Assembly (NCBI RefSeq): GCF_039724765.1
Contig: NZ_CP155730.1
Location: 310,001-374,000, forward strand
Source: Sagittula stellata E-37
GTDB taxonomy: Bacteria > Pseudomonadota > Alphaproteobacteria > Rhodobacterales > Rhodobacteraceae
DNA length: 64,000 nucleotides
Direction: 5' to 3'
The translations under genes were made by a program, and so were the position numbers. Below the pieces are notes generated by a model, which was not told the origin of the DNA, did not search any database, and worked only from the letters and a program-made list of their open reading frames with translations. Positions 41,461 to 50,517 of this stretch are shown here, one piece after another. Position 1 is the first letter of the stretch; every line of letters starts with the position of its first letter.

Positions 41461-43098
41461 TTAAAAAACTGAATGCTCCGAAGCTGAGAGGGCTTCGAAC
41501 AGCCGTGCGACGGCTTCGGCGCCTGGGTCATTGTTGCCGCGCAATTGATCGCTGCGGACGTAACTGGAACGCCCGGCACCTGCGACGGTCAGGAATGACG
41601 TGCTTTCGGCGCCGGAACGCGCCGCTTCGGCAGCGGCGACGAGGCCATCTTCGAGGCGTTCGAGCGCGGGCGCAAAAGCGTCGATCATTGTCCGGTCTCC
41701 CGGCTTGGCCCCGCCGATGTCCTGAAGGCTGTGCAGCCCCCACCTCAGGGCCTCCGTCACGGGTAGGCCTTCTGCACAGGCCTCGGCTGCAGCTGAAAAG
41801 AGAATTGCCAGCAATATACCCGACGATCCGCCCATGGTTTGCGTCAGCTCCTGACTGATCGCCCGGAAAAGCTGGGTCAGATCGGACAGAGGCAAATGCT
41901 GAAGCCGCTCGAGCAGGGCCCGCGCGGCGATAGCGACGGTGGTGCCGGTGTCGCCATCACCGGTCCTGGCATCCAGATAGTTCAGGTCTTCTTCGGCCTC
42001 GATCAGGGCTCTGCAACAGGTCTTGAGCATCCGGGCATTGCCGGCATGCCAGGAGGCCGGGCCGGTCGGGGCTTTCGCAAGATCGGGAAGAGCGACGACG
42101 CCGGGCGCCCCGAGTGTCTTCATGGACATCCAGCCAGGCGCTTCGGTCGGTGCCTCAAGGTGCGGCGTATCCTCGGTGGAAAGCGGATAGAGCGAGATCG
42201 AAAACCCGTGCATGTCGAGCGCGGTCATCATCGCGGCCGGGCCGATCACCTGGGTGATTTTCGATCCGATCGCCGAGGTGCGCAGTGCATCGAGGAGGAT
42301 CAACATCTCAAGGGTCGTCGTTCCGCCCAGATTGTTGACCAGAGCGACATAGGTGCCGGCCCCCAGGCGTGGTTCCATTTTGGCCAGCACATCGGCCATG
42401 GCCTTGCGGGCATCCAGGAACGGGATCTGTTCCGCCCCCGGTTCGCCATGGATCCCGAGGCCCAGTTCGATGTCTCCGTCTGCGATTCGATTATCCCGCC
42501 GGGCGCCCGGCACAGTGCAGCTGCTGAGAGCCATGCCGATGCTAATTGCCTGGGCCGAGGCGCATTCCGCAGCCTGTGTGGCCTCGGCCAGGTCGCCGTC
42601 GGCTTCGGCCACTGCGCCCGCAATCTTGTGAACGAACAACGTTCCAGCGATGCCGCGCGGACTTGAGATGTCCGGCAACGCGAAATCGTCACCCACGACA
42701 ACCATGCTGACGCGCAGACCCATTTCGCGGGCCCGGGCGGCGGCAAGCCCAAAATTCAGCCGGTCACCCGTGTAGCTTTTTACGATCAACAGACAACCCG
42801 CCGGGCCGGTCACGGCCACGATACCCGCGAGGATCGCATCGACAGAGGGAGAGGCGAAGACATCGCCGCAGACCGCGGCTGTCAACATGCCCTTGCCCAC
42901 GAACCCGGCGTGTGCCGGTTCGTGACCCGATCCGCCGCCAGACACGATCGCGACCTTTCGCCTGTCCCAGTCCGACCGGAGCACGACACGAACAAAGGGG
43001 TACCCGTCCAGACGGACCAGCCTGCCATTCGAGGCCGCGACGAGCCCGTTGATGGCATCCTGAACGATATCCTGCTTGCGATTGATGAATTGAGCCAT
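41461..43098 (-). CDS. dhaK: ATP-dependent dihydroxyacetone kinase, DhaK-DhaL fusion
   Basis: The protein has 545 residues from the ATG at 43098. It phosphorylates dihydroxyacetone or related trioses with ATP. The DhaK domain (1-330) has VSGGGSGHEPAHAGFVGKGM and the substrate-binding His in LGIHGEPGAEQ. The DhaL domain (about 350-545) has the Mg-binding LDARTGDGDTGTTVAIAARA and QTMGGSSGILLAILF. It is last in the minus-strand block after the ABC importer, with a 161-base gap, so co-transcription is possible. A glycerol-kinase fragment nearby hints at triose use. Confidence 0.92.
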   Translation of the reverse strand: MAQFINRKQDIVQDAINGLVAASNGRLVRLDGYPFVRVVLRSDWDRRKVAIVSGGGSGHEPAHAGFVGKGMLTAAVCGDVFASPSVDAILAGIVAVTGPAGCLLIVKSYTGDRLNFGLAAARAREMGLRVSMVVVGDDFALPDISSPRGIAGTLFVHKIAGAVAEADGDLAEATQAAECASAQAISIGMALSSCTVPGARRDNRIADGDIELGLGIHGEPGAEQIPFLDARKAMADVLAKMEPRLGAGTYVALVNNLGGTTTLEMLILLDALRTSAIGSKITQVIGPAAMMTALDMHGFSISLYPLSTEDTPHLEAPTEAPGWMSMKTLGAPGVVALPDLAKAPTGPASWHAGNARMLKTCCRALIEAEEDLNYLDARTGDGDTGTTVAIAARALLERLQHLPLSDLTQLFRAISQELTQTMGGSSGILLAILFSAAAEACAEGLPVTEALRWGLHSLQDIGGAKPGDRTMIDAFAPALERLEDGLVAAAEAARSGAESTSFLTVAGAGRSSYVRSDQLRGNNDPGAEAVARLFEALSASEHSVF

Positions 43099-43259
43099 TC
43101 CGCTTCGCTCTCCTAACGCGTTTTGCTGACGTCCCGCCGAGCGCCCCTGGAGGTGGGCACCCGGCGAGCGCAAGTTTTCAGGTATGGGCCCGGCGAGGGC
43201 GCCCGGGAGGCCTGTTGATTGGATCGGAGGGCCGGGTGCGAACCCGGCCCCCACTGGGT

Positions 43260-44435
43260 TCAGTTGATGGCGCTGCTGTAGAAATTCGCCTCCAGCTCAG
43301 CCATGTCGACGGCGGCAAGGTCGTCCGGCAAAGCATAGGCATAGGCATCGGCCCTGACCTGATCGCGATCGAAGGCATTTCCTTCCGCGATGAAGTCATT
43401 GAGCACGTAGTCGGCGGCGTTGATCTCGGTCGACAGGAGGCCAATTTCCCGCTGCACGTCGAAGAACCGCTGGAAGCCCGCGATGTCATGTTCGCCCCAG
43501 CCGGCGCGCTGCGACAGGTCGCCCTTGAAGGTGCGGTGGATCTGCATGAGGCTTTCGGTTCCGGCGCGTGCGCCAAAGCCTTCGCGGGTCGCCGGAAGCG
43601 CCTTGAAGACGATATCGGCGGCCGCACGCGGGTTGTGTTCCGCGAATTCGTGCCCCATCGCCATGCCCTTCACATAGGCCTGCAGGAAAGCGCGGCGGTC
43701 AGGGTCTTCGACATCGGCGCGGCGCACCACCTGGCTGTTGGACGGCAGCGGCGAGCCGCGCATGCCCATCCAGTAGTCGAAGGACTGGCCATTCTTTTCC
43801 AGAAGCGCCCGCAGGCCTTCCCAGGCAAGGCAGGCGTCGCCTTCGCCCGCGGCTAGGGCGGCCGTCCAGTTCGGGAAACCGGCCTCGATATAGCGCACCT
43901 TGGTCACGTCGACGCCGACCGCCTTCAGCATCGGATCGGCGATGGATTGCCACGCGGCCGAACCGAGCAGGACGGTCTTGCCTTCAAGACCGCGCAAATC
44001 GGTCATACCTTCGCCCTTGCGGAAGGCGATGTTGAAAAGGTCAAGGTAGCCGGTGCCGAAGATGGACACGAGGCCCATGTCGTTCTCGATCGAATTGCCA
44101 AGAATACCGGGCGCTGGGAAGCCCATGTCCGCCTGCCCGACCGAGACGAACTGCACCACCGCGGTGCCGCCCGGGGGCCCCGGTTGCAGCTCCAACTCCA
44201 CGCCCAGGTCGCCGAAGTAGCCCATCGCCTGCGCGACCCAGATGGCGTAGTCGTCCATGACCTCGATCGTGCCGCGGGGCGAAATCCACGTATGTTTACC
44301 CGAATAGGGTTCGGCGGATGCGGCGCCGGGCAGCCAGAGCCCGCTACCGATGGTGCTGGCCATGACGACGCCTGCCCCGCTGACTTTCAGAAACTTCCTC
44401 CGGGACAGGCCCGAAATGTTGACAGGGTTCTGCAT
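43260..44435 (-). CDS. NMT1/SsuA-type ABC substrate-binding protein (Tat signal)
   Basis: The protein has 391 residues from the ATG at 44435. The N-terminus SRRKFLKVSGAGVV is a twin-arginine-like signal. The mature chain matches the NMT1/ThiY/SsuA class (ISPRGTIEVMDDYAIWVAQA, MGYFGDLGVELELQPGPPGG, LRGLEGKTVLLGSAAWQSIA). It binds a small organic ligand in the periplasm for the permease and ATPase encoded upstream. Ligand unknown; nitrate, taurine, sulfonate and pyrimidine binders all share this fold. Confidence 0.88.
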   Translation of the reverse strand: MQNPVNISGLSRRKFLKVSGAGVVMASTIGSGLWLPGAASAEPYSGKHTWISPRGTIEVMDDYAIWVAQAMGYFGDLGVELELQPGPPGGTAVVQFVSVGQADMGFPAPGILGNSIENDMGLVSIFGTGYLDLFNIAFRKGEGMTDLRGLEGKTVLLGSAAWQSIADPMLKAVGVDVTKVRYIEAGFPNWTAALAAGEGDACLAWEGLRALLEKNGQSFDYWMGMRGSPLPSNSQVVRRADVEDPDRRAFLQAYVKGMAMGHEFAEHNPRAAADIVFKALPATREGFGARAGTESLMQIHRTFKGDLSQRAGWGEHDIAGFQRFFDVQREIGLLSTEINAADYVLNDFIAEGNAFDRDQVRADAYAYALPDDLAAVDMAELEANFYSSAIN

Positions 44436-44509
44436 GACCCACTCCTCCACTGTATCCGCTCTGTTGGATGGAACCGGCCCGCCGAGCGGCTGGGCAAGGC
44501 CGCTCCGCT

Positions 44510-45319
44510 TCAGCTTTCCCAGCCGGCCAGTTTCTTGCCGAGCCAGGAGAAGAAGACGTAGATGCAGATCCCCATGATCGCGAGGATCAGGATCACGGCA
44601 AAGAATTCGGCGGTGCGGAGCGTCGACGAAAAGGTCGTCAGCTTGCTGCCGAGGCCAAAGCCGCCGCCGGACATTTCCGCGCCGATGGCGGTGATAACCG
44701 AAAAGATAGCGCCCATCATCAGGCCAACGATGATCATTGGCATCGCCATGGGCACACGGATCTTCGTGAAGATCTGGAAGGTCGTCGCGCCGTAGGACCG
44801 CGCCAACGCGATCTTGTCTTGGTCGACGCGGCGAAATCCGGTGGCCGAATTGATCATCACCATCGGCCCCGCCGCGAGGGCAACCGCGATGATGCGCGGG
44901 GCATATCCAAAGCCGAAATTCAGGATCAGAAGCGGCACCAGCGCCAGCATGGGCGTCGTGACAAGAAGCAGGATGTAGGGCGTGATGATCTTTTCCACGA
45001 AGGGAAACTGGGTAATCACCGCCGCCAGGATCATGCCGATCGACGCGCCGATGGTGTAGCCGACGGCCAGTTCGACCAGTGTGTAGCCAAGATGCGGCGC
45101 GATCTCTCCTGAATGCTCGAACAGCGCCGTCACGATGGCCGAGGGCGTCGGCATGACGAATTCCTTGACCTCGAAGAAGCGCAGCAGGAACTCGGCGCCG
45201 CCGATGATGACGATTGCGACGGCGAGGATGGCCGCGACCTCTGTCATGTTCTGGATCTTCGGCCCGCTGGTCAGGCCGCCCGCCATGTTCACGCCGGTGG
45301 TCTTGTTGCTCTCGCTCAT
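44510..45319 (-). CDS. SsuC/TauC-type ABC permease
   Basis: The protein has about 269 residues from the ATG at 45319, which has GGAG 8 bases upstream; a GTG at 45328 is the alternative. It has six TM segments and the inner-membrane EAA-type loop (FRRVDQDKIALARSYGATTF QIF) that contacts the ATPase. It belongs to the nitrate/sulfonate/taurine importer class. Confidence 0.9.
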   Translation of the reverse strand: MSESNKTTGVNMAGGLTSGPKIQNMTEVAAILAVAIVIIGGAEFLLRFFEVKEFVMPTPSAIVTALFEHSGEIAPHLGYTLVELAVGYTIGASIGMILAAVITQFPFVEKIITPYILLLVTTPMLALVPLLILNFGFGYAPRIIAVALAAGPMVMINSATGFRRVDQDKIALARSYGATTFQIFTKIRVPMAMPMIIVGLMMGAIFSVITAIGAEMSGGGFGLGSKLTTFSSTLRTAEFFAVILILAIMGICIYVFFSWLGKKLAGWES

Positions 45320-45324
45320 GTGGC

Positions 45325-46119
45325 TCACTCCGCTGCGACGGCCGCGGAGGCCGAGGAAGGTTGATGTTGGATTTCGGCCTTGATCTCGTTCACGAGGTCG
45401 AAGAAGGCCTTGGTTTCCATGAGCTTGAGGTTGCGCGGCCGCTCGAACGGCACCTCGAAGACGCGGTGCATGCGGCCCGGACGGGCGCTCATGACGTAGA
45501 CCTTGTTGGACAGGAACACCGCCTCTTGAATGGAGTGGGTGATCAGCATGATGGTCTTGCGGGTCTCTTCCCAGATTTCCTCCATCAGCAGGTTCATCTC
45601 GTCCCGCGTGAAGGCGTCGAGGGCGCCGAAGGGTTCGTCCATCAGCAGGACTTCGGGGTCGGAAGCCAGCGCCCGGACGATCGAGGCCCGCTGCTGCATG
45701 CCGCCTGAAAGCTCCTTGGGCATCTTCGCGCCAAAGCCGCCGAGGCCAACGCGCTCCAGAAGTGCGGCGATCTTCTTGCGGTCGGGCGTCTTGCGCCGGA
45801 TCTCGAAGGGAAACTCGATATTCTGCTGAATCGTGCGCCAGGGCAGAAGGTTTGCCAACTGGAACATCATACCGATGGCGTGGTGCGGTTTCCTGATCTT
45901 GTCAGGGCCGAGGGAGATTTCCCCGGAGCTGAGCTGGTGAAGTCCGGCGATGGACCATAGCAGGGTCGTCTTCCCGCATCCGGACGGACCGACGACCGAG
46001 ATGAACTCCCCCTGCTCTACCGTCAGGTCCACATCCTGAAGCGCGTGAACCTGGCCGGACCCGGTTTCATAGGCCTTGGTGGCCCCTTGAACACGCAATG
46101 CCTTGCGATCTTGTGTCAT
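45325..46119 (-). CDS. SsuB/TauB-type ABC ATPase
   Basis: The protein has 264 residues with Walker A GPSGCGKTT, Q-loop FQLANLLPW, signature LSGGMQQRASIVRALA and Walker B LLMDEPFGALD with the H-loop ITHSIQEA. All ATPase motifs are intact. Together with the next two genes it forms a complete importer. Confidence 0.94.
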   Translation of the reverse strand: MTQDRKALRVQGATKAYETGSGQVHALQDVDLTVEQGEFISVVGPSGCGKTTLLWSIAGLHQLSSGEISLGPDKIRKPHHAIGMMFQLANLLPWRTIQQNIEFPFEIRRKTPDRKKIAALLERVGLGGFGAKMPKELSGGMQQRASIVRALASDPEVLLMDEPFGALDAFTRDEMNLLMEEIWEETRKTIMLITHSIQEAVFLSNKVYVMSARPGRMHRVFEVPFERPRNLKLMETKAFFDLVNEIKAEIQHQPSSASAAVAAE

Positions 46120-46216
46120 GTCTTAGCGTCCTTCTCCTCGCGCGCCGACAAACGTCGGGCGCCGGGCCGCGCGACGGGTCTCGCGCAGGCCAATCTGTGT
46201 TGCCTTGTCGGGTGGG

Positions 46217-47266
46217 TCAGTCCGTTAGCAAGTCCGCGAGCGTGGCATCGACCTGGGCCATGTAGCCCGGCTCGAACCCGTTCAGGCCCATGTGGCCCTC
46301 CTTCGATCCGATCACGGCCAGCGTCGCCCCCGGGATCATGGCCCGGTCCAGTTCGCATTCGTCGGGCGGAAAGAAGAGATCGTGGTCAATGGGCATGATG
46401 CAGGTCTTCGCCGTGATCCGGCCGAGGGCGGCGGCAAGATCGCCCCCGGCATGGCGGCCGACATCCGCGCGGCGCCACTTGTGCATTTCGCAAAGCAGCA
46501 CGTTTGGGTCCATCGGTTCGAAATAGGCCTTCATCACCCCATTGATGAAGTCATCGAGTGACGACATGCCCAGCACGCTGCGCCAGCGTTCTTCCTGGTA
46601 GAATGCGCGCGACCAGCCCAGCGTCGCGACGATCCGCGCCATCCGGTCCATGCCATTGCGGACATCTAGGCCAGAGGCATACCAGCCCCCGTTCCAGGCC
46701 GGGTCGGACATGATCGCCTCTTCCAGCGCCTGCACGAATACTTGCTGATGTAAGGAAATTTGCGCGGTGGCCGCGATCGGCGCGGCGCGCTCCACCATGT
46801 CGGAATGCTCCACGGCCCATTCATACACCTGCTGCCCGCCCATGGAGCCGCCGACCACAAGGGCAAGCCTGTCGATGCCGAAGTGCTCGGTCACCAACTT
46901 GTGCTGGGCGGCAACGTCATCGCCGATACTCAGCTTGGGAAACTTGCCCATGGTTTGCGGTGCAGGATTGTTCTGCGGCGAGGTCGAAACCCCATCGCCC
47001 AGCTGATCGGCGATGATGATGAAATACTTGCCCGGATCAAGCGCGTGATCCGGCCCGACATAGACATCCTCCATCACCTTTGCGGTCCCGGAAAACCAGG
47101 TGGTGACGAGGATGGCGTTGGATTTGTCGGCGTTGAGCGTCCCGAGGGTGCGGTAGGCCAGCCTGGCTCTGCGCAGGGTCTCCCCTGGCTCGAGCACAAG
47201 GTTGCCCAGGTCGAAAAGTTCGAACGCGCCTTGGGTTGCTGCCGAATAATGGCCGTTCTCGATCAT
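46217..47266 (-). CDS. MetX-like alpha/beta-hydrolase or acyltransferase
   Basis: The protein has 349 residues. The fold is that of homoserine O-acetyltransferase: LARLAYRTLGTLNA-type N-terminus (RRARLAYRTLGTLNADKSNA), nucleophile elbow VVGGSMGGQQVYEWAV (Ser in GGSMGG), late Asp (MPIDHDLFFPPDECELD) and His (GSKEGHMGLNGFE). It sits first in an operon with an ABC importer rather than with methionine genes, so a hydrolase or transferase acting on the imported ligand is more likely. Substrate unknown. Confidence 0.85.
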   Translation of the reverse strand: MIENGHYSAATQGAFELFDLGNLVLEPGETLRRARLAYRTLGTLNADKSNAILVTTWFSGTAKVMEDVYVGPDHALDPGKYFIIIADQLGDGVSTSPQNNPAPQTMGKFPKLSIGDDVAAQHKLVTEHFGIDRLALVVGGSMGGQQVYEWAVEHSDMVERAAPIAATAQISLHQQVFVQALEEAIMSDPAWNGGWYASGLDVRNGMDRMARIVATLGWSRAFYQEERWRSVLGMSSLDDFINGVMKAYFEPMDPNVLLCEMHKWRRADVGRHAGGDLAAALGRITAKTCIMPIDHDLFFPPDECELDRAMIPGATLAVIGSKEGHMGLNGFEPGYMAQVDATLADLLTD

Positions 47267-47367
47267 CGTTTTCTCCTCCCCTGATGCGCCTCTCCCCGGG
47301 CGCAGCCGGACCGCCGGAGCGGCCCTGTCTTGGGATGGGAAGGTAGAAAACGGGGCGGCCGCGATCT

Positions 47368-47385
47368 ATCGCGAATATTCGCGAT
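47368..47385. promoter_or_regulatory. Perfect 18-bp palindrome, candidate LuxR-regulator operator
   Basis: ATCGCGAATATTCGCGAT is fully self-complementary. It lies about 110 bases before the MetX-like start and 12 bases before the stop-side end of the LuxR-type gene, in the only gap between regulator and operon. LuxR-type dimers bind palindromes of this length. Confidence 0.55.
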
Positions 47386-47396
47386 GCGCGGTGGTG

Positions 47397-48347
47397 CTAG
47401 TGCCGGAGGCTTGTCAGCCCGGCCAGCAGGCTGACAAGCCCCGCGGTGCTCTGGACGCCCAGCTTGGCGCGAATGCTGCGCAGCTGGTGGTCGATGGTCG
47501 ACAGGGAGCGTTCCCTTATGCGGGCGATTTCCTTGTAGCTCAGCCCTTGCGCGACAAGTCTGGCGATCTCGATCTCGGACTGCGTCAGGGCATCCAACGT
47601 CCCATCGGCTTGCCGGCCATAGTGAAACACGCTGGTTACGTCCTGGCGGTGGACCGGTTTCGCCGCCACGGTCTCGGAGATATGCCGGGCCACGTCGATG
47701 ATCGGGCTGAGAACGTCGGCGACCGTCTGCTCGAAGCAGTCGAAGAGGCCGGACTCGCTCGGGACCTCATGCTCGGTCCAGTCGGCGCAGATCAGGCCGA
47801 AGCTGTTGCCCCGCACCCGCAGCGCCGCCCCGAGTTTTGACTTGGTGCGCGCGCCGGACAGCCTTTGCCGCATTCCCGGCGTGACCCGCCTGTCCTGCTT
47901 GAGATCGGCGAAGATCACGGGCCGTTCGCCCGACCACATCGCCTGCATGATCGGGTCGCGGTTGTCGACCGCCCCGCTGCCGAATGACGGGATGTCGTAA
48001 TCCGCGTTGCGGGCTTCCGAATAACCAGGGTGGTATTGCACGGCGACCGCCTGACCAAACCCGGTGTCGACGCGGTGACAGCCCAGCTCAGCGCGGACCC
48101 AGGTGGTGCCGAGGCTCCAGCATTGCTGCAAATCGCCAAGATGCAAGAGCATGTGCGCGGCTAGGTCCCGCGCGGGTTTGTGCCGAATCACCGGTTGATC
48201 GAGAAGCCGGGCACGAAGCTGACGCTGCGCGTCAAGCACATCCGCGGCCTCGATCGCGCCGCCTGTGATCGTGGCGTCTGTCTTGCCCGGCACTTCGGGT
48301 CCACCTCCCTTTTCGCCGACTCCGCGCCGTCTGGTCCGGAGAGGCAA
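47397..48347 (-). CDS. LuxR-type transcriptional regulator
   Basis: It has up to 316 residues. The C-terminal LuxR HTH is clear: LTQSEIEIARLVAQGLSYKE, IARIRERSLSTIDHQLRSIR, AKLGVQSTAGLVSLL. The N-terminal part (about 60-220) resembles a GAF-like sensor domain (SGERPVIFADLKQDRRVTPG). The start is unsure: the first 30 residues are low in quality, and a later start such as the Met at about residue 66 is possible. It lies just upstream of, and in the same direction as, the MetX/ABC operon, and is its likely regulator. Confidence 0.8.
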   Translation of the reverse strand: MPLRTRRRGVGEKGGGPEVPGKTDATITGGAIEAADVLDAQRQLRARLLDQPVIRHKPARDLAAHMLLHLGDLQQCWSLGTTWVRAELGCHRVDTGFGQAVAVQYHPGYSEARNADYDIPSFGSGAVDNRDPIMQAMWSGERPVIFADLKQDRRVTPGMRQRLSGARTKSKLGAALRVRGNSFGLICADWTEHEVPSESGLFDCFEQTVADVLSPIIDVARHISETVAAKPVHRQDVTSVFHYGRQADGTLDALTQSEIEIARLVAQGLSYKEIARIRERSLSTIDHQLRSIRAKLGVQSTAGLVSLLAGLTSLRH

Positions 48348-48511
48348 AGACCCGAAACCGCGACGGACAGGGGTCTGCGATCGCGCATTTATAGACCAAC
48401 GCGGCGGGAAATTCCACTTCGATCACGCATCCTGACGCGCCGTCGTTCCATGCTGGCGCCCAAAATGTGCCATAAGTGGATTGCGACGACACCCCATGTG
48501 CTAGAAAGCCT

Positions 48512-48781
48512 TCACATGGCGGCGCTGGCGGGCCTCGACTGGGCGATGGTCGCGGCGACCGACGCTTGCCAGGCGGCATAGCAGGCAGACCGCGTTTCAG
48601 GGTCCATGGCGGGCACGAACCGCCGATCACGCTGCCAGGCGTTCGAGAACCCCTCGATCCCTGGCCAGAGACCGGACGTGTACCCCGCCAGCCAGGCGAC
48701 ACCGAAGGCCGTCGTCTCGGTTATCCTCGGACGGTCGATCGGACAATCGAGCATGTCGTCCAGGAATTGCATCGTCCATTC
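48512..48781 (-). pseudogene. glpK: Glycerol kinase C-terminal fragment
   Basis: The minus strand reads PEWT then MQFLDDMLDCPIDRPRITET, TAFGVAWLAGYTSGLWPGIE and AWQRDRRFVPAMDPETR, ending at a natural stop. This is the GlpK C-terminus (MQFLADIL…V.RP…ETTALGAAYLAG…W…D..F.P.M). About 90 of 500 residues remain. The cut is exactly at the IS6 terminal repeat (48782); the rest of glpK is not found on the other side. Confidence 0.85.
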
Positions 48782-49602
48782 GGGACTGTTGCACTAGTTG
48801 GGGCGGGCTGAATCGGGCCGGCCACGTGGCCGTTTGTCAGGCCGCTGTCTCGAATAGGCCGGCGATGAACGCGATTTCGCCGTGGACGCCCGGTTGTTTG
48901 TCATAGACATGGCCGCGCTTGATGGTGCGGATTGTTTCGATGCCGCTCAGAGTCGCTTTGGCAGTTCGCAAGGACCGGAAGCTCTGCCGATATCCCAGGA
49001 GACGCTTCATCGCGGCGTGATCGCTTTCGATCATGTTGTTTCGCCACTTTCGGTCGATGTGCCGAATGCTGTCGAAGTGCGGATCATACCGGTGATTGAT
49101 CTCGCGGATCACACGCCGGTAGGCGTGGGCTTTGTCTGTGCAGATCGTCACTGGCCGGTGGAGCCGCACACGCTCAATCGCCTTTATTAGAAAGGCGTTG
49201 GCAGCCTTGGCATCCCGCCGGGCCGTCAGACGAAAGTCGACCATTTGACCGTTCGCATCTATCGCTCGCCAGAGGTAGCGCCACTTGCCGCCGACGCGGA
49301 TGTAGGTCTCGTCCACGTGCCAATCGACGCTGGCCCGGCGCAGATGCCGCTCGGTGCGCTTCGTCAGTTCCGGGCCGAACTTCTGGACCCAGCGATAGAC
49401 CGTCGATCGATCTACCTTCACGCAGCGCTCGGCCAGAAGATCAACGACATCCTGGTAAGACAGCGGATAGAGCAGGTACCAGCGGACCGCGCAAAGGATG
49501 ATGTTTCTCGGGAAGCGGTGGTGCTTGAACGGGGTTCGACGCGGCATGCTCAACCTCAAAACCCTAAAGCTGGCGAAAGCCTGAGATTAACGCAACAGTC
49601 CC
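48782..49602 (-). mobile_element. IS6-family element
   Basis: 821 bp with terminal repeats GGGACTGTTGC (48782-48792, and inverted at 49592-49602), typical of IS6/IS26 relatives. The flanks are GTCCATTC (left) and GTCCATAC (right), a 7-of-8 match where IS6 elements leave an 8-bp duplication. One mismatch, and the missing half of glpK, suggest later change or replicon fusion by this IS. Confidence 0.88.
48837..49559 (-). CDS. IS6-family DDE transposase
   Basis: The protein has 240 residues (or 236 from the ATG at 49547, MPRRTPFKHHRFP). An HTH (VVDLLAERCVKVDRSTVYRW) is followed by the DDE triad in ASVDWHVDETYIRV, TICTDKAHAYR and NNMIESDHAAMKR. Appears intact and so possibly active. Confidence 0.93.
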   Translation of the reverse strand: MRLSMPRRTPFKHHRFPRNIILCAVRWYLLYPLSYQDVVDLLAERCVKVDRSTVYRWVQKFGPELTKRTERHLRRASVDWHVDETYIRVGGKWRYLWRAIDANGQMVDFRLTARRDAKAANAFLIKAIERVRLHRPVTICTDKAHAYRRVIREINHRYDPHFDSIRHIDRKWRNNMIESDHAAMKRLLGYRQSFRSLRTAKATLSGIETIRTIKRGHVYDKQPGVHGEIAFIAGLFETAA

Positions 49603-49656
49603 GTCCATACTGACGACCGGCCCGGAGGCTCCTTGCACGCCCGGCCAAGGGCCGTC

Positions 49657-50517
49657 TCAGCCGAGCCAGAGCTCTGCCAGTGCTGTTTCCGGCGTTTCGG
49701 TGCCACCGTTTTCAACGCCCGCTGCCCAAAGGCTGTTGCCAGCGGCATAGGTGCCAGGTGCGAGGCCGCCGGTCATGCACTGGCTGACCGCACGAAGGCG
49801 CGTCCCGGCGCGGATCGCACGGTCGATCACGCGGTGGAGCGCCGGATCGGTTGGCGCGGTGCCCGCCCCGAAGAGCCGCAGGACCGCACTGTCCAGCGGG
49901 GCGAGCTGGGCCTCCAGCGCCTCGGCGGACAGGCCCGGAGAGAGCGTCAGAACCGCCAGCCGACGATTGTCGAAGCGCCGCCTCGCGGGCGCTTGGGCAG
50001 GCGCCTGCGGTATGTTGCTGAAGGCGTCCGTGGCATTGCTGTGCTGTTTCACCAGTCCGGCGGCCGGCAGGCTGCGCCCGTCGAAAACCAGCCGCACGCC
50101 GCTTTCCGGCGCGCGTGATAGCGTCAGGGCAAGCTCCAGACTGCGCTCGGCCACCCCGTCCACCCCGAGAGGTGTCATCGCGCCGCACAGGATGACCGAG
50201 CGACCCGATCCCGCCAGGGCGCGGTCCAGTGCCGCGCCCGTGTAGGCCATCGTGTCCGTGCCGTGGGTCAGCAGGACGGGTTGTCCCGGGTGGGAATCGA
50301 TGAGGTCGAGGATGCAGTTCCAGTGCTCCGGCCCGACATCCGCACTGTCGAGAAGCGGCGCAAAGCTATGGCAGTCCAGCCTGTCGGCTGCACCCAGCCG
50401 AGTGCGGACGGCGGCTTCCAGAAGGCCGGGGCAGGGTTCCAACCCCCGGGCACCGGGGGCCATGGCGATGGTCCCGCCGGTATGGATCAGCAGCAGCCCC
50501 AGGGGGTCAGCGACCAT
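49657..50517 (-). CDS. L-asparaginase (amidohydrolase)
   Basis: The protein has 286 residues from the ATG at 50517, with no signal peptide. It hydrolyses asparagine, or a related amide, to the acid and ammonia. The family's two Thr motifs are present: LLIHTGGTIAMAP and LLTHGTDTMAYTGAA, plus a MTPLGVDGVAERSLELALTL block. It overlaps the CapA-like gene by 11 bases and probably shares its transcript. A somewhat shorter length than type II enzymes fits a cytosolic form. Confidence 0.88.
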   Translation of the reverse strand: MVADPLGLLLIHTGGTIAMAPGARGLEPCPGLLEAAVRTRLGAADRLDCHSFAPLLDSADVGPEHWNCILDLIDSHPGQPVLLTHGTDTMAYTGAALDRALAGSGRSVILCGAMTPLGVDGVAERSLELALTLSRAPESGVRLVFDGRSLPAAGLVKQHSNATDAFSNIPQAPAQAPARRRFDNRRLAVLTLSPGLSAEALEAQLAPLDSAVLRLFGAGTAPTDPALHRVIDRAIRAGTRLRAVSQCMTGGLAPGTYAAGNSLWAAGVENGGTETPETALAELWLG

